Shown here: piece after piece, positions 8,760-15,824 of the stretch | Layout of the letters: every line of letters starts with the position of its first letter | How positions within the stretch are numbered: the stretch's first letter is position 1 | NCBI GenBank assembly: GCA_049582005.1 | Contig: JBAUTB010000231.1 | Coordinates: 1 to 20,179 of the forward strand | DNA: 20,179 nucleotides | Reading direction: 5' to 3' | From: Sivonenia sp049582005 | GTDB taxonomy: Bacteria; Cyanobacteriota; Cyanobacteriia; Gloeobacterales; PMM-0068 | Notes under the pieces: generated by a model | The model's input: the letters and a program-made list of their open reading frames with translations, nothing else | What the model was told of the DNA's origin: nothing | Databases searched by the model: none | Position numbers and translations under genes: made by a program

Positions 8760-9740
8760 CTACCCTTTATTTGAGTTATCTGCGCTCCCTATCGTACCGC
8801 GTTTGGCTCTGGGATGCGCCAGCTCGTAGACCTTGCGTAGTCGCTGGGGGGAAAGATGGGTGTATACCTGGGTGGTGGCAATGGTGCTATGACCCAAAAG
8901 TTCTTGGACTACCCTCAGGTCTGCGCCGCCTTCCAAGAGGTGGGTGGCAAAACTATGCCGTAGGGTATGGGGAGAAATACTAAATCCGAGGACCTCTTGG
9001 CTTAAAGTCTGGAGCCTTTGTTGGAGGGCACGGGCGGTGAGGCGTTTCCCGTCTTTAGCGTTGAGAAAAAGCGCCTGTTCCTTGAGGGTTTTGACGAGTT
9101 CAGGCCGACCGAGCCAGAGATAGGTCTCCAGGGCTTGCCTCGCCGGACCATCGAGTAGGGCAATCCGTTCTTTATTCCCTTTGCCGGTGACACGCACTTC
9201 TCCCTGTTTGAGGTTTAGCTTATCCAGATCAATCCCGATCAGTTCTGATACCCGCAGTCCTGTGGCATAGAGGGTATGGGCCCAAGCCCGGTCTCTAAGC
9301 GTGATAGGGTCATCTCCTGCCAGTGCGGTTAGCAACTGTTGGGTTTGGATTTGGTCTAAAACTTTGGGCAAAGTCCGGCCTTTCTTGGGTCCATGTAATT
9401 CTTCGGTGGGATTGCTGATGCGGTATTCTTCCCGGACCAAAAACCGATAAAAAGACCGCAGCGCCGCCATTTTTCGATTGCGCGTGCTTATTTTATAATC
9501 TTGTCGGGCCAGGTTTGCAAGATACCCTCGCACTGCTCGGGTGTCCACTTCCAATACGGAAGGTGCGTCCAAATGGGCTATGAACTGTTCCAAGTCACGA
9601 CGGTACGCCTCACGGGTATGGGAAGAAAAATTTCGTTCGACGGCTAGATAGCTTAAGAACTGCTCTAACAGAGGTGTAGATTGATGTGCCCCGATACTTT
9701 GACTGGTCTCAGAAGCATCACGAGGGAGAGGGTTACTCAT
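8760..9740 (-). CDS. XerC/XerD-type tyrosine recombinase
   Basis: Site-specific tyrosine recombinase of 326 residues. An N-terminal SAM-like DNA-binding domain (about 22-105, with the typical HTREAYRRDLEQF segment) is followed by the catalytic domain. All catalytic residues are present: Arg163 (ATGLRVSEL), Lys187 (VTGKGNKER), His258 and Arg261 (HTLRHSFATHLLEGG), His284 (LLGHS) and the nucleophile Tyr293 (TQVYTHL). Length and motifs match chromosomal XerC/XerD, which resolve chromosome dimers at dif, rather than phage integrases. I see no att site or phage genes nearby. Which Xer it is cannot be decided from one copy. The start is an ATG at 9740. It is probably the first gene of a unit with hemC. 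Confidence 0.93.
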   Translation of the reverse strand: MSNPLPRDASETSQSIGAHQSTPLLEQFLSYLAVERNFSSHTREAYRRDLEQFIAHLDAPSVLEVDTRAVRGYLANLARQDYKISTRNRKMAALRSFYRFLVREEYRISNPTEELHGPKKGRTLPKVLDQIQTQQLLTALAGDDPITLRDRAWAHTLYATGLRVSELIGIDLDKLNLKQGEVRVTGKGNKERIALLDGPARQALETYLWLGRPELVKTLKEQALFLNAKDGKRLTARALQQRLQTLSQEVLGFSISPHTLRHSFATHLLEGGADLRVVQELLGHSTIATTQVYTHLSPQRLRKVYELAHPRAKRGTIGSADNSNKG

Positions 9741-9769
9741 TTTTCAGGCCATTCATCCTTGAGTTTTGA

Positions 9770-9955
9770 GTACGCAGACGGCGGAACGTCTTAGCTGTAG
9801 AGTATATCGCCAGCCAACCATCCATCCAGGATTTGGAATATAGTCATTCTCATTCGAGTGAAATACAGGTCGGGGTTTCTCGGCTGCGCCTGCCGGACAC
9901 GGCTCTGCTCAACCCAGACGGAAGGGATATTTGCTATATCGATAGGGAAAAGTAG
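9770..9955 (+). other. open stretch in intergenic region, possible small ORF or gene remnant
   Basis: The 248-base interval between the recombinase and the antitoxin gene contains one plus-strand frame open for about 62 codons (9770-9955). It has no ATG or GTG start; a TTG at 9833 would give 40 residues ending in DICYIDREK. The composition is not obviously random, but I recognise no family and see no ribosome binding site. It could be a decayed gene fragment or chance. The rest of the interval appears to hold only the promoter/operator region of the toxin-antitoxin operon. Confidence 0.15.
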
Positions 9956-9963
9956 ATACTAAA

Positions 9964-9982
9964 AGTACAGGTTTCGAGTACA
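9964..9982 (+). promoter_or_regulatory. candidate operator of the phd/yoeB operon
   Basis: Two copies of AGTACA (9964-9969 and 9977-9982), 13 bases apart, lie directly before the antitoxin ATG at 9989. A small AGTA-GA-TACT palindrome sits at 9951-9960. In E. coli, YefM-YoeB binds paired TGTACA elements about one helical turn apart; the GTAC core and the phasing here resemble that. The functional assignment is inference from position and similarity. Confidence 0.35.
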
Positions 9983-9988
9983 TTCGCG

Positions 9989-10330
9989 ATGCTAGCTCAT
10001 CAAACTAACTCTCCAACAGAGGTCAGGAAGCATTTTTTTGAATTGCTGGAGAAAGTGACGAGTGATCGTCAGCTTGTGGTTATCAAGCGCAAAGACAAAG
10101 AGAATGTAGTGCTTATTGCTGAGTCGGACCTGTCAAGTTTGATGGAAACGGCTTACCTGCTGAAGTCTCCCCAAAATGCCCAGCATCTTTTGGCAGCGAT
10201 TGAACGCTCTAAGGCTAGAGATGAGAAACCAATAGAGTCTAAGACTACGGAACAAGCCATTAATGAATTGAAGCAGGAGTTAGGTCTTGGCAAAGAAGAA
10301 GGGAACGCCTCAGTCTCAACCGAATCCTGA
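9989..10330 (+). CDS. type II antitoxin, Phd/YefM family
   Basis: Antitoxin of 113 residues. The N-terminal half (about 5-60) has the Phd/YefM pattern: SPTEVRKHFFELLEKV followed by QLVVIKRKDKENVVLIAESDL. In the family this part dimerises and binds the operator. The C-terminal half is charged and would wrap and neutralise the toxin. It is longer than E. coli YefM (about 83 residues), mainly through a Lys/Glu-rich tail. The tail-coding segment overlaps the start of the toxin gene by 44 bases. As usual for this family, the antitoxin is first in the operon and likely autorepresses through the sites just upstream. Confidence 0.85.
   Translation: MLAHQTNSPTEVRKHFFELLEKVTSDRQLVVIKRKDKENVVLIAESDLSSLMETAYLLKSPQNAQHLLAAIERSKARDEKPIESKTTEQAINELKQELGLGKEEGNASVSTES
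10275..10279 (+). promoter_or_regulatory. Shine-Dalgarno that selects a TTG start for the toxin
   Basis: AGGAG inside the antitoxin coding sequence lies seven bases before the TTG at 10287. No ATG or GTG occurs in frame before the YoeB fold begins, so this site decides the toxin start and implies internal initiation within the antitoxin gene. Confidence 0.6.
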
Positions 10331-10598
10331 GCCGTTTGTTCAACGGACTGCTGTCTTTGACGATGAGTTTCGAGAAAATCTCGGTTGGTGGTACAAAACG
10401 GACCTAACGAAAATTGATAAGATCTTTGATCTAGTCACTGATGTGATGAGCCATCCATTTGAAGGACTGGGCAAACCAGAACCGCTTAAGCATTTAGAGG
10501 CTGATATCTGGTCTCGGAGAATCGATCTGGAGCATCGGCTAGTTTATCGGGTTAAACATAACCGAATCGACTTTCTAGCCTGTCGATATCATTATTAG
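10287..10598 (+). CDS. yoeB: type II toxin, Txe/YoeB family mRNA interferase
   Basis: Ribosome-dependent endoribonuclease toxin of 103 residues. The C-terminal two-thirds aligns with E. coli YoeB: GKPEPLKH, WSRRIDLEHRLVYRV and the terminal CRYHY. Equivalents of the catalytic residues Glu46, Arg65, His83 and Tyr84 are Glu65, Arg84, His102 and Tyr103, so the toxin looks intact. The start is a TTG with a strong upstream AGGAG. It yields about 17 extra polar residues before the fold, which E. coli YoeB (84 residues) lacks. The gene overlaps its antitoxin by 44 bases, so the two are translationally linked, and the rare start probably keeps toxin synthesis below antitoxin synthesis. It converges with vapC 31 bases downstream. 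Confidence 0.88.
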   Translation: MAKKKGTPQSQPNPEPFVQRTAVFDDEFRENLGWWYKTDLTKIDKIFDLVTDVMSHPFEGLGKPEPLKHLEADIWSRRIDLEHRLVYRVKHNRIDFLACRYHY

Positions 10599-10629
10599 AG
10601 TCTAATATAGAAGCCTAACCAACTAAAAT

Positions 10630-11043
10630 CTAAGCTTGGCGCTCAGGTGCAAACAGCTCAATGTCGTCCATCGGGTAGTGCTTGCGATTTGCCGTCCATA
10701 GGGGACAGCGATGCTGACGGGCAGTGGCGGCAAGCAAATAATCTTCTAGGGAAATGCTCTGAAACGCCTTTCGATAGCGGTTGGCATAATTTCCAGCGAT
10801 ACGGGCAACTTCTCCATCCAAAGTAAGAGGCTGGCACAATCCAAAGAAGGCTTCAATCTGACGATGTTCGCGCTTGAATGCCCCTGCATAGAGTTCAGCT
10901 ATCACAATCGGTGACAGCAAAAATGTCGTGCCATATTCCTTCAGTTCCACAAAGCGATCAACCGTATCGGGGTGTTTCTTCATCAAGTAAATGACTACAT
11001 CAGTATCCAGCAACAAACGCTCAGGCATTTTTATCTTGCTCAT
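10630..11043 (-). CDS. vapC: type II toxin VapC, PIN-domain ribonuclease
   Basis: PIN-domain toxin of 137 residues from the chosen ATG. The metal-binding acids are visible: Asp13 (LLLDTDVVIYL), Glu50 (IAELYAG) and Asp101 (SLEDYLLAA). The conserved late loop reads WTANRKHY (116-123), with Asn119 where an Asp or Asn is usual. VapC toxins cleave tRNA or rRNA; the target is not predictable. Starts are possible at 11043 and at 11028 (five residues later, giving MPERLLLDTD). Both overlap the antitoxin stop at 11021-11023, indicating translational coupling. The 11028 start is equally plausible, and neither has a good Shine-Dalgarno. Confidence 0.87.
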   Translation of the reverse strand: MSKIKMPERLLLDTDVVIYLMKKHPDTVDRFVELKEYGTTFLLSPIVIAELYAGAFKREHRQIEAFFGLCQPLTLDGEVARIAGNYANRYRKAFQSISLEDYLLAATARQHRCPLWTANRKHYPMDDIELFAPERQA

Positions 11044-11302
11044 GCCTGAGTATCCGACTGGTATCACGTAGCGATCTCACGTATTGCTCTGGGTCGCAGT
11101 CCGCAAAACTTTCTAGCGGTGCTATTTCGTCAAAAAACTGGCGGACATCACTGGTTGAGGATTCACGCTGAAGTTCTTTTTCCACTGCACGACGGATCAA
11201 CTCAGTCATGCTTAGTCCATTTGCTCTAGAGCGCACCTTAAGCCGCTCGTGAAGGTCATCCGGTAGATAAATTTGTGTTCGATGCATTGCTATATTGCTC
11301 AT
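11021..11302 (-). CDS. vapB: type II antitoxin VapB, ribbon-helix-helix
   Basis: Antitoxin of 93 residues. The N-terminal ribbon-helix-helix DNA-binding region reads HRTQIYLPDDLHERLKVRS followed by GLSMTELIRRAVEKEL (about 7-44). The acidic C-terminal part probably binds VapC. The start could be the ATG at 11302 or the ATG at 11287, which gives the family-typical MHRTQIYLPDDL. A near-perfect palindrome containing TATAAT lies immediately upstream, so the protein likely represses its own promoter. It overlaps vapC and is transcribed away from a hairpin downstream of trpE. Confidence 0.86.
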   Translation of the reverse strand: MSNIAMHRTQIYLPDDLHERLKVRSRANGLSMTELIRRAVEKELQRESSTSDVRQFFDEIAPLESFADCDPEQYVRSLRDTSRILRHEQDKNA

Positions 11303-11304
11303 GC

Positions 11305-11320
11305 TGTATAAAATTATACA
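11305..11320 (-). promoter_or_regulatory. palindromic operator overlapping the vapBC -10 box
   Basis: TGTATAAAATTATACA is a 16-base inverted repeat with seven-base arms. On the minus strand it contains a perfect TATAAT (11318-11313). From there transcription would start a few bases before the ATG at 11302, leaving almost no leader. A repressor on this site would cover the promoter, as expected for VapB autoregulation. I found no convincing -35 element. Confidence 0.5.
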
Positions 11321-11396
11321 TCATGAGTCCTTCGCTTGAGCGTGCAAGCCAGCCTACGACAAAGAATCATTTGAATAAGCGCAAGGACAGAGGGGG

Positions 11397-11430
11397 AAAA
11401 AGTATTCCCCTCTCCGTTCACGGAGAGGGG
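11397..11430 (-). terminator. candidate rho-independent terminator of trpE
   Basis: A ten-base-pair GC-rich stem with a TTCA loop (11407-11430) lies 16 bases beyond the trpE stop. On the minus strand it is followed after five bases by five T residues (11401-11397). The stem is strong but the gap before the T-run is longer than ideal, and the same hairpin may belong to a dispersed repeat. Confidence 0.5.
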
Positions 11431-11440
11431 CTAGGGGAGA
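11407..11440 (+). repeat. possible dispersed REP-like palindromic repeat
   Basis: The stem CCCCTCTCCG / CGGAGAGGGG is followed by CTAGGGGAGA. Sequences of this style (a CCCTCTCC hairpin followed by CTAGGGG plus a purine-rich tail) are common as dispersed intergenic repeats in cyanobacteria and other bacteria. Only one copy occurs in this window, so repetition is not shown here. Confidence 0.35.
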
Positions 11441-11446
11441 GGTTTC

Positions 11447-12937
11447 TCATGCATAGGCAATCGCTTCTAGGAGTCCATTCGCTTTATTAATAGTTTCCTG
11501 ATATTCCATCTCGGGAACCGAATCGGCGACAATGCCTGCTCCAGCTTGGACACTCAACGCACCATCTTTGAGCAGCATGGTGCGGATCGTAATCGCTGTA
11601 TTGAGCTGACCATCGAAACTATAGTAGCCATAGACACCACTGTAGGGCCCACGCTTGTGTGGTTCTAGTTCACAAATAATTTCCATCGCCCGGATTTTTG
11701 GGGCGCCGCTGACAGTACCTGCCGGAAAACAAGCCTGGAGCAAGTCCCATGCCGATTTCTTGGGGTCCAAGAGACCCGTCACATTCGAGGCAATGTGCAT
11801 GACATGGGAGTAGCGCTCAATCTTCATCATTTCGTCGGTGTGGACGGAACCCCATCTGCATACTCTTCCCAAATCATTGCGGCCTAAGTCCACTAGCATC
11901 ACGTGCTCTGCCGTTTCTTTGGGATCCGCGAGGAGGTCTTTTTCTAGAGCCAAATCTTCCTCAGGGGTGACCCCTCGTTTACGGGTTCCGGCGATCGGTC
12001 GCAGGGTCGCTACCTTCTCATCCCCAATTTGGTCCAACTTGACCATGATTTCCGGGCTAGAGCCAATCATCTGGAAGGTTCCAAAGTTGAAATAGGCCAT
12101 GTAGGGGGAAGGATTAACCACCCGCAAGGAACGATAGAGGGCAAAGGGGTCGCCTTTATATTCGGTAGTCAGTCTTTGCGAAAGGACGACCTGAAAGATA
12201 TCTCCAGCTTTGATATAGGCCTTAGATTTTTCTACAGCCTGTAAGAAATCTTCTTTGTCAAAAGAGGACTGGTAGACCACAGGCTCTTTCCCCCGTTTCC
12301 AATCTAGAATCGGGGGCTCAGGCTGCATGGGGGTACTCAGACGTTCCACTAAGCTGTCTACTCTGGTAGCGGCTTCATCGTAGGCTGTTTGCAAATCCGG
12401 GTGCTTTTGTAAATCGGCATAGGCAATCGCCCAAATTTTGCGCTTTACCTGGTCAAAAACGAGAAGACTGTCCACCTGCAGCCACTGACCATCCGGTAGG
12501 TCCTGGCAGTCTACGGGATGAACGGGCACCCTCGGTTCGATCCAAGACACCAATTCATAACCCCAAAATCCGAATAGTCCCCCAAGTCCAGGAGGTAAGG
12601 CAGGCAGATGAACGGGTTTATAGGGCTCTAGGCATTGGCCGAGCACCGTAAAGGGGTTACCCGTAAACGTCGTACTCGTCCCGTCGCGAAATTGCTGGAC
12701 GGTTTGGGCTCCTCGAGTTGTCAATGTCCAGAGTGGGTCACAGCCCAAAAGAGAGTAGCGGCCTACTTTTTCGCCGCCTTCTACGGATTCCAAGAGAAAA
12801 CTATACTGCGCCTGACGACATACCCGATACCAAGCCGAGACAGGGGTTTGCAGGTCTGCTAACAGTTCCCGGTAGACCGGAATAAAGTTTCCCTGAGTCG
12901 CTAGGTGCCTGAATTCGTCAAAGGAGGGAGCAAGCAT
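11447..12937 (-). CDS. trpE: anthranilate synthase component I
   Basis: First committed enzyme of tryptophan synthesis, 496 residues, converting chorismate plus ammonia (from the TrpG glutaminase) to anthranilate. The N-terminal domain carries LLES (48-51), the tryptophan feedback element. The chorismate-binding domain has GDIFQVVLSQR, RPIAGTRKRG, EHVMLVDLGRNDLGRV, CFPAGTVSGAPK and QAGAGIVADSVPE in order. The feedback motif and the pairing of motifs favour TrpE over PabB or isochorismate synthase. No trpG or other trp gene is adjacent, so the partner must be encoded elsewhere; dispersed trp genes are common in cyanobacteria. The start is an ATG at 12937, 54 bases after the aldo/keto reductase stop on the same strand. 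A hairpin follows the stop. Confidence 0.95.
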   Translation of the reverse strand: MLAPSFDEFRHLATQGNFIPVYRELLADLQTPVSAWYRVCRQAQYSFLLESVEGGEKVGRYSLLGCDPLWTLTTRGAQTVQQFRDGTSTTFTGNPFTVLGQCLEPYKPVHLPALPPGLGGLFGFWGYELVSWIEPRVPVHPVDCQDLPDGQWLQVDSLLVFDQVKRKIWAIAYADLQKHPDLQTAYDEAATRVDSLVERLSTPMQPEPPILDWKRGKEPVVYQSSFDKEDFLQAVEKSKAYIKAGDIFQVVLSQRLTTEYKGDPFALYRSLRVVNPSPYMAYFNFGTFQMIGSSPEIMVKLDQIGDEKVATLRPIAGTRKRGVTPEEDLALEKDLLADPKETAEHVMLVDLGRNDLGRVCRWGSVHTDEMMKIERYSHVMHIASNVTGLLDPKKSAWDLLQACFPAGTVSGAPKIRAMEIICELEPHKRGPYSGVYGYYSFDGQLNTAITIRTMLLKDGALSVQAGAGIVADSVPEMEYQETINKANGLLEAIAYA

Positions 12938-12991
12938 ACAGATGTTTTGAGGATGGAGTCATTTTAAGTCACGACTCGATGTCCTCGGTCG

Positions 12992-14116
12992 CTAATCTTC
13001 CCATAAGCGCTTGCGTTCTCCTGCGGCCAAGCGTTGATGGGCATCTCTTAAAAGAGTAGGAATCGCAAGATTCACAGGGCAACGGGGTAGACAATCACCA
13101 CAATCAGTACAACGATTGCCTTTCGTTCCCGGAAACCAGTGTCCTGCTTTCTCAAACATGTTGTAGCGATACTGTCCAAAGTCCATCATGTCCAAAGCAA
13201 GCGCTAAATTTCGCAGTCGGAGTACTTCCGGGATGTTGATATTTTCAGGACAGGGTAAACAGGCAAAACATTGCGCACAGAGGTCTGGTTTGAGTTCTAC
13301 CAGAGCTTGCTCAATACGTTCCAAGGCTTGCTGTTCTTCTGGGGTGAGCGGCATCCCTTGGTCTGCTACGGTCCTATGCGCAGCGAATTCTTCGGGGGAA
13401 GCGGCGCCCAAAGACAGCGTGTGAATTCTCGGATCACTCAAGAGAACACGATGATTCAGCGCAAGCGGGGTAAACGGTTGACAGAGGGATTTTAGCTTTT
13501 CAGGCGGAGCATAAAGCTGTCCCCCTTTATCCGTGGGAGAAATGATAAATACGCCCATATCTTTTTCATAGGCCCGTTGAATAGCCGCAGCGTTGCGTTG
13601 ATTGAAGTAGTAATAGTGCACATTCGCAAATTCAAATAAATCGGTTTCGATGAGGTCCAAAATCAGTTCTAAAGATCCATGGGTAGAAAAGCCCACATGC
13701 CGGATCACACCAGCATCGACGGCCTCTTGAACGGCAAGTATACAGCCATCTTTTTTCGTGACCAACGCAAGATGCTGAGGGGTATTTAAGCCATGGAGCG
13801 CCAAGTTATCGAGATAATCAGTCTTAAGACGAGTCAAAGAACGCTCAATGAGCTGAGCCATAGAATCCCGGTCCGCAGTGGGCGCAATCTTGGTCGTCAG
13901 ATAGATAGGTTGGCGCGCAAGTCCTGCTTGAAAGGCTGCCCCTATGTACTCTTCGCTTTTGCCATAGCCTTTGGCCGTTTCCAGGTGATTGATGCCGAGT
14001 TCGACGGCTTTGAATACGGTCGCGACCGCATTTTCTTCACTTGAGAGAAACCGCATGCCTCCTAAGCTAAAAGCCGAGAGCATTTGTTCTGTTTTGCCAA
14101 AACGTCGATAGAGCAT
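12992..14116 (-). CDS. aldo/keto reductase with C-terminal [4Fe-4S] domain
   Basis: 374-residue fusion of an aldo/keto reductase barrel (about 1-260) and a ferredoxin-like domain. Barrel motifs include HLETAKGYGKSEE (44-56; Glu46 where classical reductases have Asp, plus Tyr51), Lys76 (YLTTKI) and His108 (LALHGL). Two cysteine clusters, CAQCFACLPCP (Cys280, 283, 286, 289) and CTDCGDCLPRCP (Cys336, 339, 342, 346), should bind two [4Fe-4S] centres. This combination defines a predicted oxidoreductase group whose substrate is unknown. Ferredoxin or another one-electron donor is a likely partner, by inference. The start is an ATG at 14116, divergent from the CSP41-like gene over 71 bases. It may be co-transcribed with trpE downstream. 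Confidence 0.9.
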   Translation of the reverse strand: MLYRRFGKTEQMLSAFSLGGMRFLSSEENAVATVFKAVELGINHLETAKGYGKSEEYIGAAFQAGLARQPIYLTTKIAPTADRDSMAQLIERSLTRLKTDYLDNLALHGLNTPQHLALVTKKDGCILAVQEAVDAGVIRHVGFSTHGSLELILDLIETDLFEFANVHYYYFNQRNAAAIQRAYEKDMGVFIISPTDKGGQLYAPPEKLKSLCQPFTPLALNHRVLLSDPRIHTLSLGAASPEEFAAHRTVADQGMPLTPEEQQALERIEQALVELKPDLCAQCFACLPCPENINIPEVLRLRNLALALDMMDFGQYRYNMFEKAGHWFPGTKGNRCTDCGDCLPRCPVNLAIPTLLRDAHQRLAAGERKRLWED

Positions 14117-14187
14117 AGGTCTAGCTTAAGCAAGTTGAGCAAGCCTGTGGGAAGATCTACAGCAAAGACAGGCAGGAGGGAGCAGTG

Positions 14188-15120
14188 ATGCGGGTATTGG
14201 TGATCGGGGGAACTCGCTTTGTGGGCGTCTATCTCACCCAAGAATTGGTGAGCGGTGGGCATGAAGTCGTGCTTTTTAACCGAGGAAATAAGCCTGCCCC
14301 CGTAGAAGGAATCACCCAAATCCACGGAGACCGCACCGACCCTGCGCAACTCAAAGAGAAGTTATCCGGTCAGCGTTTTGATGCCATTTTTGATAATAAC
14401 GGTCGTGAACTGACCGATACCCAGCCTTTGGTAGAACTCTTCAAAGGGCAGATCCAGCAATTTATCTATATGAGTTCAGCGGGCGTGTATCTACCTACCG
14501 AACAACCTCCACACATCGAAGGAGATCCGGTTGACCCTAAGAGCCGCCATAAGGGTAAACATGAAACCGAACACTATCTAGAGGCAGAAGGAATCCCCTA
14601 CACGTCTATCCGTCCGGTTTATATCTATGGTCCCCAGAACTACAACGACGTAGAAGCCTGGTTTTTTGACCGGATTGTACGGAACCGACCCATTCCTGTT
14701 CCTGGCAATGGGCAATTCCTGACGCAAATGGGCCATGTTAAAGATTTAGCGAAAGCGATGGTGGCAGCTCTTGGGAATGAAAAAGCGATTCGGCAAATTT
14801 ATAACATCAGCGATATACGCGCCGTCAGTTTTGATGGCATGGCCCATCTCTGTGCAACGGCTGCCGGAAAATCTGCAGAAATCCTCCACTATGACGCCAA
14901 GCAGTTTTCTTTTGGCAAGCGCAAAGCTTTTCCCTTCCGCGAACAGCATTTCTTTGCTTCCGTAGACAAAGCAGTTCATCACTTAAATTGGTGTCCTGAA
15001 TTTGACCTCTTGCGTGGCCTCAAAGATTCCTGGGAGAATGATTATATAAAGTCAGGAAGAGCCCAAAAAGAGATTGATTTCTCTACGGATGATGAGATTC
15101 TTCAATCGGTTAAAACATGA
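14188..15120 (+). CDS. CSP41-like NAD-dependent epimerase/dehydratase family protein
   Basis: 310-residue extended short-chain dehydrogenase fold. The Rossmann motif GGTRFVG lies at residues 7-13, and the family-typical FNRGNKPAPVEG follows the second strand. The usual catalytic YxxxK is missing: where it should be, the sequence reads SRHKGKHETEHYL. Loss of this pair together with the FVGVYL and GRELTDTQPL segments fits the cyanobacterial relatives of chloroplast stem-loop binding protein CSP41, which binds or cleaves RNA and associates with ribosomes. An RNA role here is inference from that family. AGGAGG at 14174-14179 lies eight bases before the ATG at 14188; a GTG one codon earlier is less likely. 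It converges on higA with 87 bases between stops and no clear terminator. Confidence 0.87.
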   Translation: MRVLVIGGTRFVGVYLTQELVSGGHEVVLFNRGNKPAPVEGITQIHGDRTDPAQLKEKLSGQRFDAIFDNNGRELTDTQPLVELFKGQIQQFIYMSSAGVYLPTEQPPHIEGDPVDPKSRHKGKHETEHYLEAEGIPYTSIRPVYIYGPQNYNDVEAWFFDRIVRNRPIPVPGNGQFLTQMGHVKDLAKAMVAALGNEKAIRQIYNISDIRAVSFDGMAHLCATAAGKSAEILHYDAKQFSFGKRKAFPFREQHFFASVDKAVHHLNWCPEFDLLRGLKDSWENDYIKSGRAQKEIDFSTDDEILQSVKT

Positions 15121-15207
15121 GGTTTAAGCATATTTCCTTGCTAATTAGATAGTTCCTGACTTGCTCTCAATCCACCTAATTAATCGAAAAACAATCCAAC
15201 CTGGTAA

Positions 15208-15516
15208 TCAACCTAAATGAGCAAGCTGAACTGCACGAATGTGACTATAAATTTCTTCATTTTCTTCCTGAGCTTGACGTAAATCGTATTGTGTTTGCAA
15301 GTTCAGCCAGAACTGAGCACTATTGCCGAAATAGCGCGATAGACGCAGAGCTGTATCTGCTGTAATGCTGCGTTTTTCAGACAAAATTTCGCTGATTCGT
15401 GTCTGAGCTACACCTATATCTTTGCTTAACCGATAGGGAGTAATATCCAGTGGCTCCAGAAATTCTAATCGTAGAATTTCGCCAGGATGAATGTTTGGCA
15501 GACGGTTGTTTTCCAT
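15208..15516 (-). CDS. higA: type II antitoxin HigA, XRE-type helix-turn-helix
   Basis: 102-residue antitoxin of the HigA family. The signature N-terminus is NIHPGEILRLEFLEPL. The helix-turn-helix follows (ITPYRLSKDIGVAQTRISEILSEKRSIT), then the typical RLSRYFGNSAQFWLNLQTQYDL. It binds the operator and neutralises HigB. It is encoded after the toxin, the usual inverted order for this family, with the ATG at 15516 only 11 bases beyond the toxin stop. Sequence and length are normal, so the module looks functional. Confidence 0.93.
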   Translation of the reverse strand: MENNRLPNIHPGEILRLEFLEPLDITPYRLSKDIGVAQTRISEILSEKRSITADTALRLSRYFGNSAQFWLNLQTQYDLRQAQEENEEIYSHIRAVQLAHLG

Positions 15517-15527
15517 GAAATTTTTCC

Positions 15528-15812
15528 TCAGTGGTAGTCTACAATTTCAACTTGATCCGCATTGTTTTCATCTGTCCAGACGAAGCAAATTCGCCCCTGA
15601 CCATTGATGCGGATACTATATTGCCCCTTTCGATCACCGACCAATTTCTCTAATCGGTTTCCAGGTGGAGTGCGCAAATCATTAACTGATGTGGCAGCGT
15701 TAAGCAGGAGCAGCTTGCGTAGAGCAATCTTTTGGATGTCCGGTGGGTAATAACGAGATGTAAAGCCATCAAAGATAAGCCTTGTTTCGTCAGACTTGAA
15801 ATTTACAATCAC
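15528..15812 (-). CDS. higB: type II toxin HigB, RelE-fold mRNA interferase
   Basis: 94-residue toxin related to RelE that cleaves mRNA on the ribosome. Family landmarks are SDETRLIFDGFTSRYYPPDIQKIALRKL at 7-34 (quoted here as two motifs, SDETRLIFDG and PPDIQKIALRKL), then LRTPPGNRLEKLVGDRKGQYSIRIN and the terminal RICFVWTDENNADQVEIVDYH region. The start is a GTG at 15812, which matches the normal HigB N-terminus. Upstream on the minus strand lie TTGACA (15847-15842) and an 8-base palindrome TTGTACAA (15825-15832), a plausible promoter and repressor site. Antitoxin HigA follows 11 bases downstream. Confidence 0.92.
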   Translation of the reverse strand: MIVNFKSDETRLIFDGFTSRYYPPDIQKIALRKLLLLNAATSVNDLRTPPGNRLEKLVGDRKGQYSIRINGQGRICFVWTDENNADQVEIVDYH

Positions 15813-15824
15813 TCTATAATGCCA

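Noticed and set aside
8760..9740. Recombinase as the integrase of a genomic island carrying the TA genes
   Set aside because: Its length and motifs fit chromosomal XerC/XerD, it is tightly linked to hemC, and no att-like direct repeats or tRNA gene were found beside it.
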